Of a DNA stretch of 64,000 nucleotides, positions 10,110 to 23,250 are shown piece by piece (within the stretch, counting starts at the first letter, position 1; the number at the start of each line of letters is the position of its first letter). The stretch covers positions 85,281,177 through 85,345,176 of the forward strand of contig OZ007567.1 in assembly GCA_963931925.1 (NCBI GenBank). Direction: 5' to 3'. Both the position numbers and the translations under genes were made by a program. This DNA is from Onchidella celtica (lineage: Eukaryota; Mollusca; Gastropoda; Systellommatophora; Onchidiidae). The notes below the pieces were generated by a model. The model made no database searches, was not told the origin of the DNA, and worked only from the letters and a program-made list of their open reading frames with translations.

Positions 10110-12517
10110 ACCTCCCATCAATTCAGCCTCGTCTGCGTCCTTCAAGCCTCCTAGGCTGATAAATTCAAGTACCTGTCCAATTGCCTCAGTTGGTTATCAC
10201 TTGCACACTGACCTGAATTCACATGAATGTAGTGTCACTGCTTTACGCTAACTGTCAAAAGTCATTTTTGACACTTTTGAGATATTAACAAAAGACTTTC
10301 TTTTCTTGTCATTTGGTGACTTATGCCATTATGATTCTATTTGGATTAGTACATTTTCTTATTGGTGCATGACACTTTCTACACCATTACCTGATAGCCC
10401 TCATGCCCACGAATGCAATGAACCGTCAGTTGCTGTTTGGCTCAAATCTGACATCTTCCATTATCATAGAGCAGTGACGACACATTTTAATTACTTTAAC
10501 TCTTTGTGTGCCTACCACCGATGTATTGATTCTTCTGCTGGTCACTTTGGTGCCAATCACCGATGTATTGGTTGACAAGACTGCTAGGCTATTTTGTTTC
10601 GGGGAGAAAGAAAGTTGACCTTCTATTAATAGATGTAGCTGTCGTTAGTTTTCATTCATCTCCCCCACTATTTTTTTCCTGTATCGGCAAACGTGGAAAA
10701 ATTCATGGCATACAGAGAGTTAAACACGGTTTCGCTGGCAAGCAAATCTTTCTCCTGGGCACACTCACATTAGCATCCCCTCTTACAAGACCGGCCGCAA
10801 CTGCCAACAAACAAAATCATACCATAACTAGACACAAAGCCGATAACATCCCACGGTATGAACAATACAAAACAATAAAGTGTCACTGTCATTGTTATCT
10901 TCGCTAAAGATCAAGTATGAACTCACTGACCAGGAAGATTAACTGTATTATATCAAGTGATTACTCAAGTAAAGCCCCTGATGAACTTACTATGATAATC
11001 ATTTGGAAATACAGTTAAAAAAAAAAAAAAGTATCATAGACCTGAGGTGTTATCAAAACGGACACAGAATTTAACTATAATAATGTCTACTTACAAGCCA
11101 CTGTTACAGTAATTACACAGTAAATTGGCAAGGTTTCACGGGCATAGCACACGTAGTTCCACTTGTAAATTGTGTTAAAATTGTAGGTCGAAAAACAGCA
11201 CAAAATATCCCTTGCAGTGTGTGGTACTGCAGCCCAGCTACAGAACTGCTGCTATCGTAGGACTGTCAACAGTGTCTCGAACACTTGTCTGCCTCAAGGC
11301 ATGAGATTTGCAAAGTGAGATCTACCTGTGACAAAGGTCGACGACACGAGACCAGCTATCAGAGCAAACAGACTTTGAATATTTATGCTGTACCTTCCGT
11401 CAGAACGTGGGCCTGTCTTTGACGTCACACAGTCAATATTAGTTCCAGAAAAAAATGCAACTGTGGCTATTGATAATTCATTCAGATTTATAATGTGATG
11501 ATCGTTGTTTTTTTTCAGTCACGGACGATTGAAGTCTATAATAACATGTATAATTACAGTAAATTACACAGAATGTGTGTGACCTAACGATGAAAGCCAT
11601 TTGAGAAGATAGCCTAATGATAGTTGATACACTCTTTCCATGATGAGCACGCCGAATGAGTTAATTAAAATAAGACTGCCTCTTAGAAGGTGTTTGAAAT
11701 CTTGTTATTGTGTCATTCGAAATCAATAACAAAAACTTATAACAAAAACACTAGACTACTGTCTCTGGTCTTACGTTTTATATATTTCTAGTCTCATTGT
11801 AATTATTGTGGGTCGACAGCTGCGTGGCTTCATTCACGTTAACAAAGTTGTTTTGCGGTTCGCCATGTACGGTTTAGCATCCTTGCTCACAGCAGATAAA
11901 ATACTGTTGCTTGTGATGGCACTGTGTATAGCCAGTCTGCACCGGACCATATAAAATGTAGGCTACATCTGCTGCTCGAAAACGAACTTTCCCTGATCAG
12001 GAAAGATCAAACTACATGTACATTCCTAAGTCCAGTTCAAACTTTGTCTGCCATTTTCCTGTCATTGAAAAAAAGACCAAACAAAAAAAAAAAAGAAGCG
12101 GAACTTCTGTGACTGAGTGAAATCAAACAATTTTAAGTCGCAAAAACAGGAGATTTTCTAATGTCTATTTCCTGCTGCGCCTGGAAATGGCTTCTTGAAT
12201 TCTAAAGTTGTAACACCAGCATCATAGTCTGCGTGTTGGAAACATTTAAATTCGCTATAAAACTGATAAACCATAAATATTCATTGATAAGATTAAGAAG
12301 CTTACATCTTAAGAACTCCGCCACATTTTGGTCTTCCCAATGCTCAAACACAAAGAAAGTGAGATACGGTGTTTCATGACTGGACTTACAGGTATAATAA
12401 TTATTATGGTGTGTCTGGTGCAGAGAATGTGAGTTCGGCCCTTGAACATTTTGGAGATAACGAAAACATGTGGCATTAAATCAGCATTATTTGTGTTAAC
12501 TGGCCTTTCACTTGCCA
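10110..12517. other. Intergenic DNA, nothing recognised
   Basis: A short imperfect duplication with CACCGATGTATTG lies at about 10517 and 10558, 41 bp apart. Poly-A runs occur at 11017-11030 and 12085-12094. No recognisable gene, RNA or transposon. Confidence 0.45.
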
Positions 12518-12577
<60 letters not shown>

Positions 12578-12660
12578 CCTCTCCCCCCCCCCCTCTCTCT
12601 CTCTCTCTTTCTGTGTGTGTGTGTGTGTCTCTTCCTCTTACTGTCTGTTTCTTTCTCCGC
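12518..12660. repeat. (CT)n with poly-C and (TG)n interruptions
   Basis: A pyrimidine-rich microsatellite on the plus strand with a CCCCCCCCCC block near 12585 and a GT block near 12612-12628. Leucine/serine-rich and arginine/glutamate-rich frames on the two strands are repeat translations. Confidence 0.95.
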
Positions 12661-12694
12661 ATGCTTATAGATAGATGTCTCAGATACTGCTCAG

Positions 12695-13513
12695 GGTTGC
12701 CAGACTGAAATTTCAAGTTTAAGCCAAACAATACCAGAAAAAAGCCCCTAAAGGCCAAACAAATGTCAGTATAGTTTTCATACTAACATCACGGGGAAAG
12801 CTCCAGAACCAGGTTAATATCAATCTCCCTACTAGAATGAGTGGAACATTTAGCTTAAATTTTGTCAGCTGTGAATTATTTTTTTTTGTTGTTGTTGTTC
12901 AAAGTAGGCCTATTATGTATTTCTGATGATGCAGTGAAAGCCTTCGCAACACGGAAAGCAATAGTCCTGCCCCGGTTCTCACAATAGCATCAAGATGATT
13001 AAGCAGCACTCTGTTTTTAGTCTTGGTTTTAATGAAGGATACATGAGAAAATATCCCCTAAAGTAAGTACAGCTTTGCTGACGGGGTCCATTGGGCAAAG
13101 AAAGGCAAAAACGGCCAAATCTTTAAATGCTTCATGGTGAAGTAAATCAATCCAGAACCACGGTGCGCGGTGGAAAGTCGTAAGGTGGGTGACAGTCTTC
13201 CAAGAAACCGCAACAGTTTAAAAAATATATAAACCATGGAATTCAGTATCAACTGGACACTGACCTTGCTGCTTGGCTCTTTATTGACAATTAGCGGCAG
13301 AAATTTTGGTATAATAATAATTAATATGTACATGTAAGTAACCGACCAAAATATATTTCCTCGATAGAAAGTGTTTCTGAGAAAGCATGGTCTGTAGGGT
13401 TTGTGAGGATAATTTTAGTATGCATCGAAAAAAGCCAGAGAAAAAGGCAAAAAGCCAAATGGATTTTCTGACGCCAACCAAATCTAAAAAAAAAAAAAAC
13501 CAATCTGGTAGTC
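12695..13513. mobile_element. Candidate non-autonomous hAT-like element
   Basis: The 8-mer CTGCTCAG is directly repeated at 12687-12694 and 13514-13521. Just inside, the left end reads GGTTGCCAGACTGAAATTT and the inverted right end reads GACTACCAGATTGG followed by a T-run. That is 9 matches in the first 13 bases, the differences being mostly transitions. Both ends carry subterminal AAGCC/AAAGGCC motifs. An 8-bp target duplication and ends of the CAGGGTTGCC type are usual for hAT elements. No transposase is recognisable in the interior (about 820 bp). The exact boundary is ambiguous because CAG could belong to the duplication or to the inverted repeat. Confidence 0.5.
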
Positions 13514-13585
13514 CTGCTCAGCGTAGTCGAAAATAGATGGTATCAAGATGGTTAGCCTATTCTTTTTTTTTCTATTACTTTTCAT

Positions 13586-13622
13586 GCAGCCCCCTCCCCC
13601 CCCACCCCCACCCCCTCCCGAC
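13586..13622. repeat. Poly-C tract
   Basis: C-rich run with A and T interruptions. Confidence 0.9.
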
Positions 13623-13796
13623 TCCACCTGCCTTCGGCTGAACCACATTGTCCTCGCGTACACTACTCGTATTATATTAAGATTGCAACACACCATATAC
13701 AGTTTCAGTCTTCAAGTCATAATAATGTTAACAAACATGCTTTTTTTTTCAGAGCAAAAAATTCATATTTGTACTACATGTATCTATGGTCACTTG

Positions 13797-13798
<2 letters not shown>

Positions 13799-13872
<74 letters not shown>

Positions 13873-14013
13873 TTATCTGTCTGTCTGTCTATCTGCCTAC
13901 CTGCCTGCCTGTCAGACTGTCAGTCTGTCTGTGTGTCTGTCTGTCTGCCTGCTTGTCAGTCTGTGTGTCTGCCTGTCTGACTATCTACCCATCTATCTGT
14001 TTATCTATCCATA
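13799..14013. repeat. (CTAT)n / (CTGT)n / (CTGC)n microsatellite
   Basis: About 18 perfect CTAT units are followed by a diverged CTGT/CTGC part. It is the plus-strand counterpart of the GATA arrays at 28.7 and 57.1 kb. Open frames here are repeat translations. Confidence 0.97.
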
Positions 14014-14015
14014 TC

Positions 14016-14765
14016 ACACTCGTGACTGAGCATTTGCCGTTTCAGTACATGTAGAAAGGCGGCACGATGTAACTGTAAGTGGTACAAATTAGACACAGTC
14101 ATACCTCTAACCTCCCATCACCCATCTCTCCGTGTACAATTATCAGCGATTCCTCAAATAAATGGTCACGCCCAGGCCGTTCATTCAGTCACTTAAAGCC
14201 GTTAATCTGTTGGCTGTAACTCTCAGCCTCGACCTGGGGTGCCATCAAACGTCTCTCGTGCTCAGATTGGAGAAAGGAAACTTGGCAGTGCCTCTGTCCT
14301 TATCACGGAAAGAGATCATTCCTGCCCTGGCTCCCTGCTCTTTGCTGTAGCTTTCATAGGTGTTACCTTGAGTAGGGGGTGAAAGGAAGCATACCCTTAC
14401 ACCTCCAAGTGTGGGAGCTTGGACGTTTATAGATTATTGGGGTCTGTCTCCCTAACAAGAAGTATACTTGGTTTGTCTTGCCTAAAGAATATCATTGCTG
14501 GAGAACTATAGGCTTGCGTATGTTTCGCCTGTTGTATTTCGCTTTGAACGGGTGGTTGGTGGGAGCTTCAGGTAGGGTCTTCTTCTGTCCTATCGTTCTG
14601 TTATTTACCGTCTTGCTTTTTCCTAGTACAATAATTATGACCGTTATCTTGTCGACATGCTCTCTAATCATTCAATCTCAAACTCAAAACTTTTCGCTTG
14701 AAGGCAGTTGTAAGCAAGGAGGTTTTCCATGTACCATTACCTGTTTGCAGATGATTTTCCAAATT
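14016..14765. other. Intergenic DNA, nothing recognised
   Basis: A long plus frame enters the CT tract from here but has no recognisable domain. It is treated as chance. Confidence 0.4.
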
Positions 14766-14792
14766 CTCTGTCTCTCTGTCTTTGTCTCCCTG

Positions 14793-14823
<31 letters not shown>

Positions 14824-15091
14824 TTCTCTCTCTCTCTCTTTCTCTGTCTCTCTCTGTCTCTCTCTCTCTCTGTCTCTCTCTCTCTCTGTCTCTCTCTCTC
14901 TCTCTGTCTCTCTCTCTCTCTCTGTCTCTCTCTCTGTCTCTCTCTCTCTCTGTCTCTCTCTCTCTGTCTCTCTGTCTCTCTCTCTGTCTCTCTCTCTCTG
15001 TCTCTCTCTGTCTCTCTCTCTCTGTCTCTCTCTCTCTCTCTGTCTCTTCTCTCTCTCTCTCTCTGTCTCTCTCTCTGTCTCTGTCTCTCTG

Positions 15092-15151
<60 letters not shown>
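14766..15151. repeat. Long (CT)n / (CTCTGT)n tract
   Basis: Nearly 390 bases of TCTC with regularly spaced G interruptions (TCTCTGTCTC), pyrimidine on the plus strand. Open in several frames on both strands purely because of the repeat. Confidence 0.97.
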
Positions 15152-15898
15152 GTTGTGGAGTCGCTGTTTTCTTCCTTCTTGGTGCGTGTCTGTGTGTACA
15201 TTTGTCTCATTCACACTTACAACCCCACTTCTCTCCATTTTTCCTTCCATTCTGATTCTGACCCGACCCTTGGACCTGATTCTTCATCCCTTACACCAAA
15301 GCCACCTCACTGGAGCAACGCCAGCGGGGACTTTTAACTGCTTTATCGGCTTGCTTGTTGCAATTTGTCACGAAATCAACGATCAAAAGCAACAGATGTT
15401 CCCCAAACCTTCGCAAAACGGACACCCTGGTGCTCGTCCAGGGTACTACGTCACATATCTGCGCTGCTCATCGAAAGGGAAACTGCTTAATGAGGTCTTT
15501 ATTTACGATGCCAGGAAACCATCCATTTGTGAGCATGTCAGTTTATCGTTGCTTATTCTAGGAAATAATCCCCCCGGTGGGTGATATCAAATATATTTAC
15601 TCGAATTTCTTAAATGCATAACTAATGTAATAGTTTTTCGTGATATGTACAATATATTGATTCAGTCCATGATAAGAGAGTAAAGAAAATGTGGCGTTTC
15701 CCCCTTGTCTAATCTCACTTTTAGCTAACCTCCTGTTGTTACTTACCATATTACATTTAGGCTGTTGTTACGGGACTGTAGTGTGTTACACCATAAGCTG
15801 TAGATAACCCTTACATTTAATGCAGGTGTAACACAATATATCTCCGCCCCTAAGCTGTGTAATCATGTATCACGAACTTTCAACAACTTTGAACCATC
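15152..15898. other. Intergenic DNA, nothing recognised
   Basis: Unique-looking sequence between two CT microsatellites. No supported exon. Confidence 0.4.
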
Positions 15899-15920
15899 TG
15901 TGTGTGTGTGCCCCTCTCTC

Positions 15921-15985
<65 letters not shown>

Positions 15986-16002
15986 CTCTCTCTCTCTCTC
16001 GC

Positions 16003-16051
<49 letters not shown>

Positions 16052-16073
16052 ATCTCTCTCTCTTTCTCCCTGT
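15899..16073. repeat. (CT)n microsatellite with GCTC interruptions
   Basis: Pyrimidine-rich tract with a (CTCG)n block near 15999-16014, preceded by a short TG run. Confidence 0.96.
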
Positions 16074-19000
16074 GATGATTTTTCTAATTTTCAAATTTTT
16101 AAAGTACGTGCTTAAACTTTTTTTTACACAACATGAAGACCAGGTCTTTCCCATGTTGTCAGTGTCAGTACTTCGAAGTCTTACTAAGCTGGAGAATGGA
16201 AATATATATATCCTGAGTAAAGCGATGCAATGAGGATATTTTCAATTCTCTTGGCGCATTCCCTTTTCTGTGGTGATCAGAGACAATACTTCTTTCTCTC
16301 TGAGTAAAGACCATGTGATAAAGAGTAATTTAGGCTCTACCGAAAAAAAGGCGACATTTCAATGAAAAAAAAAGGCAAACAACAAAGAGAAAAACATGAT
16401 GATTCAGAACATATAAAATAACCAACAGAGCAGTCCATACTTTCTGCACATGGCGGAGTATTTTATTTCTTGTCAATAATTTTAATCGACATAATTTCTA
16501 CAGTTTTATATCCAGAGAATTATCACATGAGAAAATAGAATACATGCATTCGGGAAACTGACCCAGGTCCATTATATTCAAAATAGGACAGAATACTCTG
16601 CATAGTAACTGTGCTGTTACTTTCAATACTGATGGTTTTACAAGTGCTTGGTTTTGTTGGAGTTTCTCACCACTTTTCTGCACTGTAAGGTCTGTATCAG
16701 ATACAAAACTTGGGCTCCGTCAGAACACCTCAGAAAGGCCGCAAGAAAGCTGGGCCCTTGTCCCGAGCGGGATCTGAACAAAGATACAAGCTACAATGAG
16801 ACACCTACTTCTTCGCGGCTCTAAAAAAAATCGTGCACACAGTTTGCGCGCTGATCAGTGGCGGGGCTTGTGGCGCATTGAATGAAAAGAATGCTTGATA
16901 ATAATCAAATCAATGATGCGGATCTATCACAGTGCTAACAGTAAAGAAAATTCAATATTTTCCATTATATTGACTTCGTAAAATCCGGCATTGTTCATGA
17001 CCTCTGCGCATTCACCGTTAGGTGGCAGTGCGAAATCTGTGCACGTTAAACCTTCCAGCTGTCTCATCTTATTGTATCTAATAAATTTGATTTTGAACCT
17101 GGAACCTCTCCATCCTAATCAAGCGTATTGACGCCATTTATTATGACACAAACATGTCACGATGTTTAATAATGGCATGCTGTTTTCTGGTAGGTGCTTC
17201 TTAGTAGAACTGTGAACATCGTATCACATCATCAGCTGAATTTTCTCCCAGCTTTGTCATACCAGCGCGATCAGAGAATCGTGAATCCCATCCTATAAAT
17301 CCACCCCTATCAATAGGCAGTGAGCAGATTAAATTATCAGCAGTCCCGTTTTCAATTTCAGTGAGGAAATATTCACAATCATTGACTATAATGTAAGGTA
17401 CACTATAATATCTGTCTGATGAACTGCGTACTCTACCATCCGCGCACCTACGCTCTGAAAAATGGGTATACCCAAGATAAGATCAATATCTTCACAGCGC
17501 TGCTGTGGCATGCAGCAAGGCGACGTTATCTTGTATGCGTTTAATTATCAACAGTTTTTCTCATCTCTGTCCTACTGGGTCTTGAATATTACATGTACAT
17601 CCCTTGAAACATGTTCTTCAAATAAGTGATATATACATAATAATATATAATGAGGTCAGGCTTTACACCAAATGTCCATGGTACTATAATAATAATATAA
17701 TTATTATCTTTCTGTGCATGATTTATCGTAATCTGGTTACGTTCAAACTTTGACTACAGGACAAAACAAACAAAACAAAACAAAATAAACAAACAAATGA
17801 AATCAGGGCGAAGGCTCAAAATGTAAAACACAATTATTTTGCTCCCAGCTCCCACTTCAGCACACAATTTATTATCTTTACATAACTTTCAATTTTTATG
17901 AATGGAGTGTGCATTTGGGAGCAACACTGTTTAGCCAGAGGTAAATTTGAAGGACAGAAAACAACAGCCTCAACAACAAAAATAATAACAACAAAGTCCT
18001 GATTGACTTTTTCAATAGAAAGTTGAGAAAGAAAAAAGAAGAGGAGGAGAAAGCAAGAGATGGAGAGGGGGTGGGGGTGGGACATGAAAGCATGTGTTGT
18101 TCCACTTCACGATTGCCGTTATAAGATACATCTATATTGAAATGGGATAAGTAGGCTACATGTATAGTTCATTTTGGCAATCGGAGGTGGGGGGGGGGGG
18201 GGCATAATAGATTTCCAGAAGGTTTTATCATGTACATTTATTTACTTTCTTCTGTTTCTTTTCACCTACTCAGATAGGTCATCACCAGAGGAGATACTGT
18301 TATCTAATAATCTGTATACTGACCCAATTTGCCAGTTCCGCTTCCGGTGTGGCTTCCACACAAAACAGGTCAAAGCTCTATCTTAATTCTATTGCCAGGT
18401 GCCCTGGCTTTGTTTTCGTATCAGTTTTATCACAAATGAACACATAATACGGGCAACTGTGTCTTAAAACACAGCGATGGACTATCCATCAAATATGAAC
18501 GCTCCAATTTGGCTACTTTTGACCCCTTCCTCCTTTTCTTACACTTTTCTTACGCTTCGTCTTGACCACCACCCACTTCCTCTCCCGTACGAATGCACGG
18601 CTTTTAGCTTTAGAGTGTTGAAAGACGACGATAAAAATTTGATGTTTGAGAACGTTAAATGGAATATTTGACTATTTCATTAGTGACATGATTCCTGCGC
18701 AATTTAGCAAATTTAATTTGCTGGAAGAAAAAATAAGTAAAGCAAACTATTACTATAACTGAGAACTGTACGTGCACTACTCCCACCCCCCTTTCCATGT
18801 GCCCTTTTCGTTCACTAAAGGCAACCACTACCTGGAGTGCGTGCTTTGAGGGTGGCCAATTGCTAGAAGGTTCTGATCAAAGTTTCACAGTATACCTGGC
18901 TGAATGAAAGCTTCAGTTTCCTTCACAGCATGTGTATTGGTCTCATACATTTTAAGACGGAATCGAAACTGAAATGCTGTCTCATGTTCGAACGAAATAT

Positions 19001-20183
19001 CAAGGTTATAAACTAGAACAGGTTACGCTGACCTCAGCCTGAATCATCTCAAAGCCAAGCCCGTGCAAAGCTGATATACAGGCCCAGGTCAGATGGGAAA
19101 TGTAGGCCCCCATTTCAAACTGTTTATTAAGTATTTTTATAAGTTGTGCTAAATATACAGTGATTTGTATGTATTGTATCTGAATTAATCTTTTATACTT
19201 GAATCTTTAAAATATTTTGCGTTAAAGCGCCCCCCTTGATTCTCGTTACAACTTCTTCACCGAAGCCGCTCCCGCGTTCTTTGACTCTACCGAGGGGAAT
19301 AAGCTCTCTCAAAATTGTAATTTCATGCCAACTGGCCCAGCTCTGCTCAAAGCTATTTTACAATGATAAAAAGAGTAATAGTAATACATGTAATAATAAT
19401 AAATTGATAATAACAATAATAATAATAATAATAATAAATGACACAACGTGGAGTTTAAAAAAATTACCATAGAGAACACATGTACTCGTACACACCAATT
19501 TAACCAATCGCACGATAAAGTCATCTTTCACTGTTCTAAACATTTTTCCCAAAAACTTCCATCCTTACCAGTATCTGGTTCAATACAGGGATCATGATAT
19601 CATGATGTCGCCCTGTTCGGGCATTCTTGATCGATGTGGAGGTACAAACAATGATGAGACAGTTGAATTATTTACAAACTGAGGTTTCACTTCGTTAAAA
19701 ACTTCATAACAAAAAACAAATTGCATGACAAAAATCTATATTTACACGTATTGGCAAACCCGCAGATTAATATCAGAGAACTTGTTTGAAAATCTGTAAA
19801 CGTTGTCATGGTAACGATCAGTGCTTCAGCTACCGGCTTTCCTTAACCAAAACTGAATCTCATAAACTTCCTCAGCTTTTGCAAATCATTGAAAACCAAA
19901 CAATCTGTTCAAACCAGATGTATGCCTGTGCGCACCACTATTGGACACATCATAGTCTACTGGTTCGTTTCACATAATGTCACATATGCGTATTCTTTTT
20001 TTTGTCAAAATGTTGACACGTGTCATTGTGAAATCGCTGACCCTAAACTGTTAACACTGCGCATGTTACAGAAATGATCTGTCGTCCTCAGGAACCCGAT
20101 ATTTTTCTATAATAATTATAACCAACAATATTACATTAAAATAGCAATGACTCTTTTTTTTTTTTACAGTACATAATATACAC
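16074..20183. other. Intergenic DNA with short simple repeats only
   Basis: Contains a CAAAA/CAAA-rich run (17761-17796), a poly-G tract (18187-18202) and an AAT-rich tract (19377-19438). I see no exon, RNA gene or transposon end that I can support. Confidence 0.45.
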
Positions 20184-20216
20184 CTCTCCCCCCCCCCCCC
20201 CCGCCCCACTCCCCCA
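20184..20216. repeat. Poly-C tract
   Basis: Sixteen or more Cs with one G interruption, followed 20 bases later by a poly-A run (20238-20251). Confidence 0.9.
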
Positions 20217-20771
20217 AGTATTTTGAATTTGAAGAAGAAAAAAAAAAAAAAGAATCAGGCAATGAGTTGTTTTGTCTTGACGTCACACACAATTTGGATT
20301 TCTTCGAATTTTTAAACTACTTTTACTCCAAAGAGTAGTGGAGCATTGCGTGACGTCAATGAAATATACCAATGTGAGTGTCCTGACAAAGTTCACTGCC
20401 GAAAATTTCCACTATATCGACATCGTTTATGTGAAACTCAATCAGGAGTTTAGTTGAATTATACTCTGAAGGTAGCCTATGTGGACAGCTGTACTCTAGG
20501 AGCCAGTGGAGTTGTGGGTGGTGCAGTCGGACCGTGATCCATTATCTTCAGTCCTCTTGTTTCACGCTGTCAAGGTGCTCGGTTATCACAGGTGGCTGGC
20601 AACACTGAGACTGTGGTCATAAACAATCCGGAACTTTACACACAAACTTGCCTCTTTCTTGTCGCTTCTGTGGAATAAATTAACATTAGAACATTGTAGA
20701 AATTCATTTGTTTTTCAAATACAAAATTAACTCAAGAATATGGTGAAAAATAACTGCAGACTCCAACAACA

Positions 20772-20830
20772 GCCCCTCTCTCTTTCTGTCTCTCCCTGTC
20801 TGTCTGTCTGTCTAGCTGTCTGTCCTTCTG

Positions 20831-20861
<31 letters not shown>

Positions 20862-20980
20862 TTCCCAGAACCTTTTCCCCTCTTTCTCTCAAACTCTTTC
20901 CTCCTTTATTTCTATCTTTCTCCCCTCCCCCCTCTTTCTCTCTCTCTCTCTCTCTTTGTATTTCTCTATCTCTTTCTAGT

Positions 20981-21011
<31 letters not shown>

Positions 21012-21083
21012 CCTTTTTATTTCACTTTTTTCTTTCTTTTACTCTCTCTCTATTTCCTCTTTCACTCCCCCAAAGTCTTATTC

Positions 21084-21132
<49 letters not shown>

Positions 21133-21172
21133 TTCGTCTTCCTGCGTATGCGTGTGTGTGTGTGTGTGTGTG
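20772..21172. repeat. (CT)n-rich tract ending in (TG)n
   Basis: An interrupted pyrimidine-rich tract of 400 bases on the plus strand, with a TG dinucleotide block at its right end. Confidence 0.95.
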
Positions 21173-21518
21173 CAAATATAAGTGATTCTGTCTTTCAGAC
21201 AAGAGCAAAACAAAATAATATAACCGTCACTTTAAAACCAAATTAGCACCACAAAATGCTGGGACAGTTAGGCCTAGCCTAGATCGTCTTTCTTTCACCG
21301 TACTGTAACGGGATCGACGTCATGACGTAGACAAACGACCATTACCAAGGGCACTGAACAGATAACCACGGAAATTTATGTGCCATCCGTCCCAAGTGTT
21401 ATCGACTAGGTGGTTCCCCTTACCCTAACACTTTTCGTTGTGTGGCTTTAAACGTTAAAAAATAAATACGAGTCCAGGATGAAGGAGTAAGGCTGGCAGT
21501 GGACCTGTAAAACTGCTA

Positions 21519-21726
21519 TTAACTTTATTTTATTTTATCTCATTTCATTTCATTTTATTACATTTTTATTTTTATTTCGGTTTTATTATTTCTATCATTT
21601 ATTTCATTTTTTTGTTGTTGCTTAAATCTATTTCGTATTATATTTTTATTTCACTTTACTTTTTAAAAATGTTTTCTATTCTTGTTTTTATTTTGTTAAA
21701 CTATTTTCTATTATTTATTTTATCTT
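21519..21726. repeat. Degenerate ATTTT/ATTTC pentanucleotide repeat
   Basis: TTTTATTTTATC, CATTTCATTTCATTTT and related units run through the stretch with many substitutions, consistent with an old pentanucleotide array. Confidence 0.7.
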
Positions 21727-22964
21727 AGCTCGGCATTATCACTGCAGAATTATGAGAACAAGCCAGTTAAATGATTTAATTTTCTTCTTACAGAAGAGAA
21801 GCTAGCGAAGTTGTGGGGCAAATTAATATTAAAATACCTATGGTCACAATTTCTCGAAATGCAACAATTCATGTGAAGGGTGAGGGCGGAGAAGGAAAAG
21901 ACAGTCCCTATAGAAACCGGGTGATCATTGTCTTCATCCAGCAGTACGATGAATTTTGGGCCCGAATACCACTTAATTCACTTGTCTGATTTTTTAGTAA
22001 CTTCACTGAACTTAGTCCACATTTATTAGATGTATTTACTTGCAGATTATGGACTTTGAGGAGTTTAAAATGAAGTGAAAACATCACGATGAATTACACA
22101 AAAAAATCTAATAGGTTTTGTTTTATATTTGTTTCTAGGATAGTGGTTAGAAGAACTGCATTTATTTCACATCTAACTTCATTAAGATTATAGATTATGT
22201 TGCATTGGAGATCGCAAAGTGCAGTTCCAGACCAGCACCATAGCCAGACATCAACAAATCGTTATTTTGTCACACAAATTTGACTAGAGGGCCCCGAATT
22301 TGAGTCCGTGAACCCCCCAGACCCTCACCATGGTCCTCGCCTGTGGATGATTGTTCTCTCGACAAAATTTCACTGGTTAAAGGGCGAACGAGCGAAGAGA
22401 TTTTTTCGAGGGTAACTAAGGGTTCAGATCATCAACCGATAGGTCATCTGGTTATTTTTTCGCCACTGGGTTTACCACTGGTTGTTTTCTCTCTGGGCCT
22501 GTTAGCCACCCTTAGGAGGCGGCGGACGCAGCAGGGGTAGTGAGAAAGGAAAATGTCTTGGGAGTTAGCTAAACATGACACAATAACTGGCTGCTCGCAG
22601 TTTGGACAAGTGCTCGGGGCTGCACTAATAAACAGCAAGGCAAAGGTGTTCGGCGCTATCATCACATGCCTCACCGTCTTCCCCACCACCGCTCACTCAC
22701 CTACCCTCTTTCCCCCACACCCTCTCCCCCAACACCTCCACAATTTCCGTGAGTTCTTGATGGAGATTACTCTTAAACTGGCAAAATCGGAAACATGTTT
22801 TCTCCGAACCTCATAAATTTGAGTGGAGCAGTGAAGTTGCCGGAAACCATGTAAAACACAGGTGTCTGCTGGAGATAAAGTGCACTATATTACAGTGACC
22901 TCGTCAGGGCATCAATATCTTTGCATATAAACAGAAAAACCAACATTTCAAAACATATTTCGAG
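21727..22964. other. Intergenic DNA, nothing recognised
   Basis: Two overlapping plus frames (22343-22540 and 22553-22816) have no recognisable domain and no paired splice sites. They are not annotated as genes. Confidence 0.4.
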
Positions 22965-23250
22965 GTGTATTTGCCATATTGCTGTATGCGGCGTTTTGCC
23001 GATTTTGAGGTTTTGTCAAGAAAGTGGTCGTCTCACTCAGACTCAAGTTCATTATGTGTAAGTGTCATTCCAATCGGTTAAAAAATTTCGAGATATTTGT
23101 TTGTGACGTAATGTTTTATGCCTTTTAGCCCTTTTGCCGACCAAACTTCAATCCTCATTTTCTCGAAAAGTGCAAAATGCACATACAACAACGTGGCAGA
23201 TACCAGACGATATATACAATCTCAATTTTCTTTTTACATAGTACTAGTAG
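22965..23250 (+). repeat. Dispersed repeat, copy 1 (unclassified family)
   Basis: This is a diverged copy of 35445-35721 in the same orientation. Shared landmarks in order are GTATTTGCCATATTG, CCGATTTTGA/TCGATTTTGA, TGTCA.GAAAG, TCTCACTC, TTTGTGA.GTAATGTT, CATTTTCTCGAAAAG/CGTTTTCTCGAAAAG, TACAACAA and TAGTACTAGT. There is no coding frame, no inverted termini and no tRNA-like boxes, so the class is unknown. Two copies 12.5 kb apart with collinear landmarks make chance unlikely. Confidence 0.65.

Noticed and set aside
14478-15584. Longest open frame in the window (368 codons, plus strand) and its overlapping partners on both strands
   Set aside because: Most of it is the translation of a CT microsatellite (leucine/serine or arginine/glutamate runs). 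The flanking parts show no domain and no splice support.
22343-22816. Two plus-strand frames with some protein-like composition
   Set aside because: No start context, splice sites or recognisable motif. The second ends in a C-rich low-complexity stretch.
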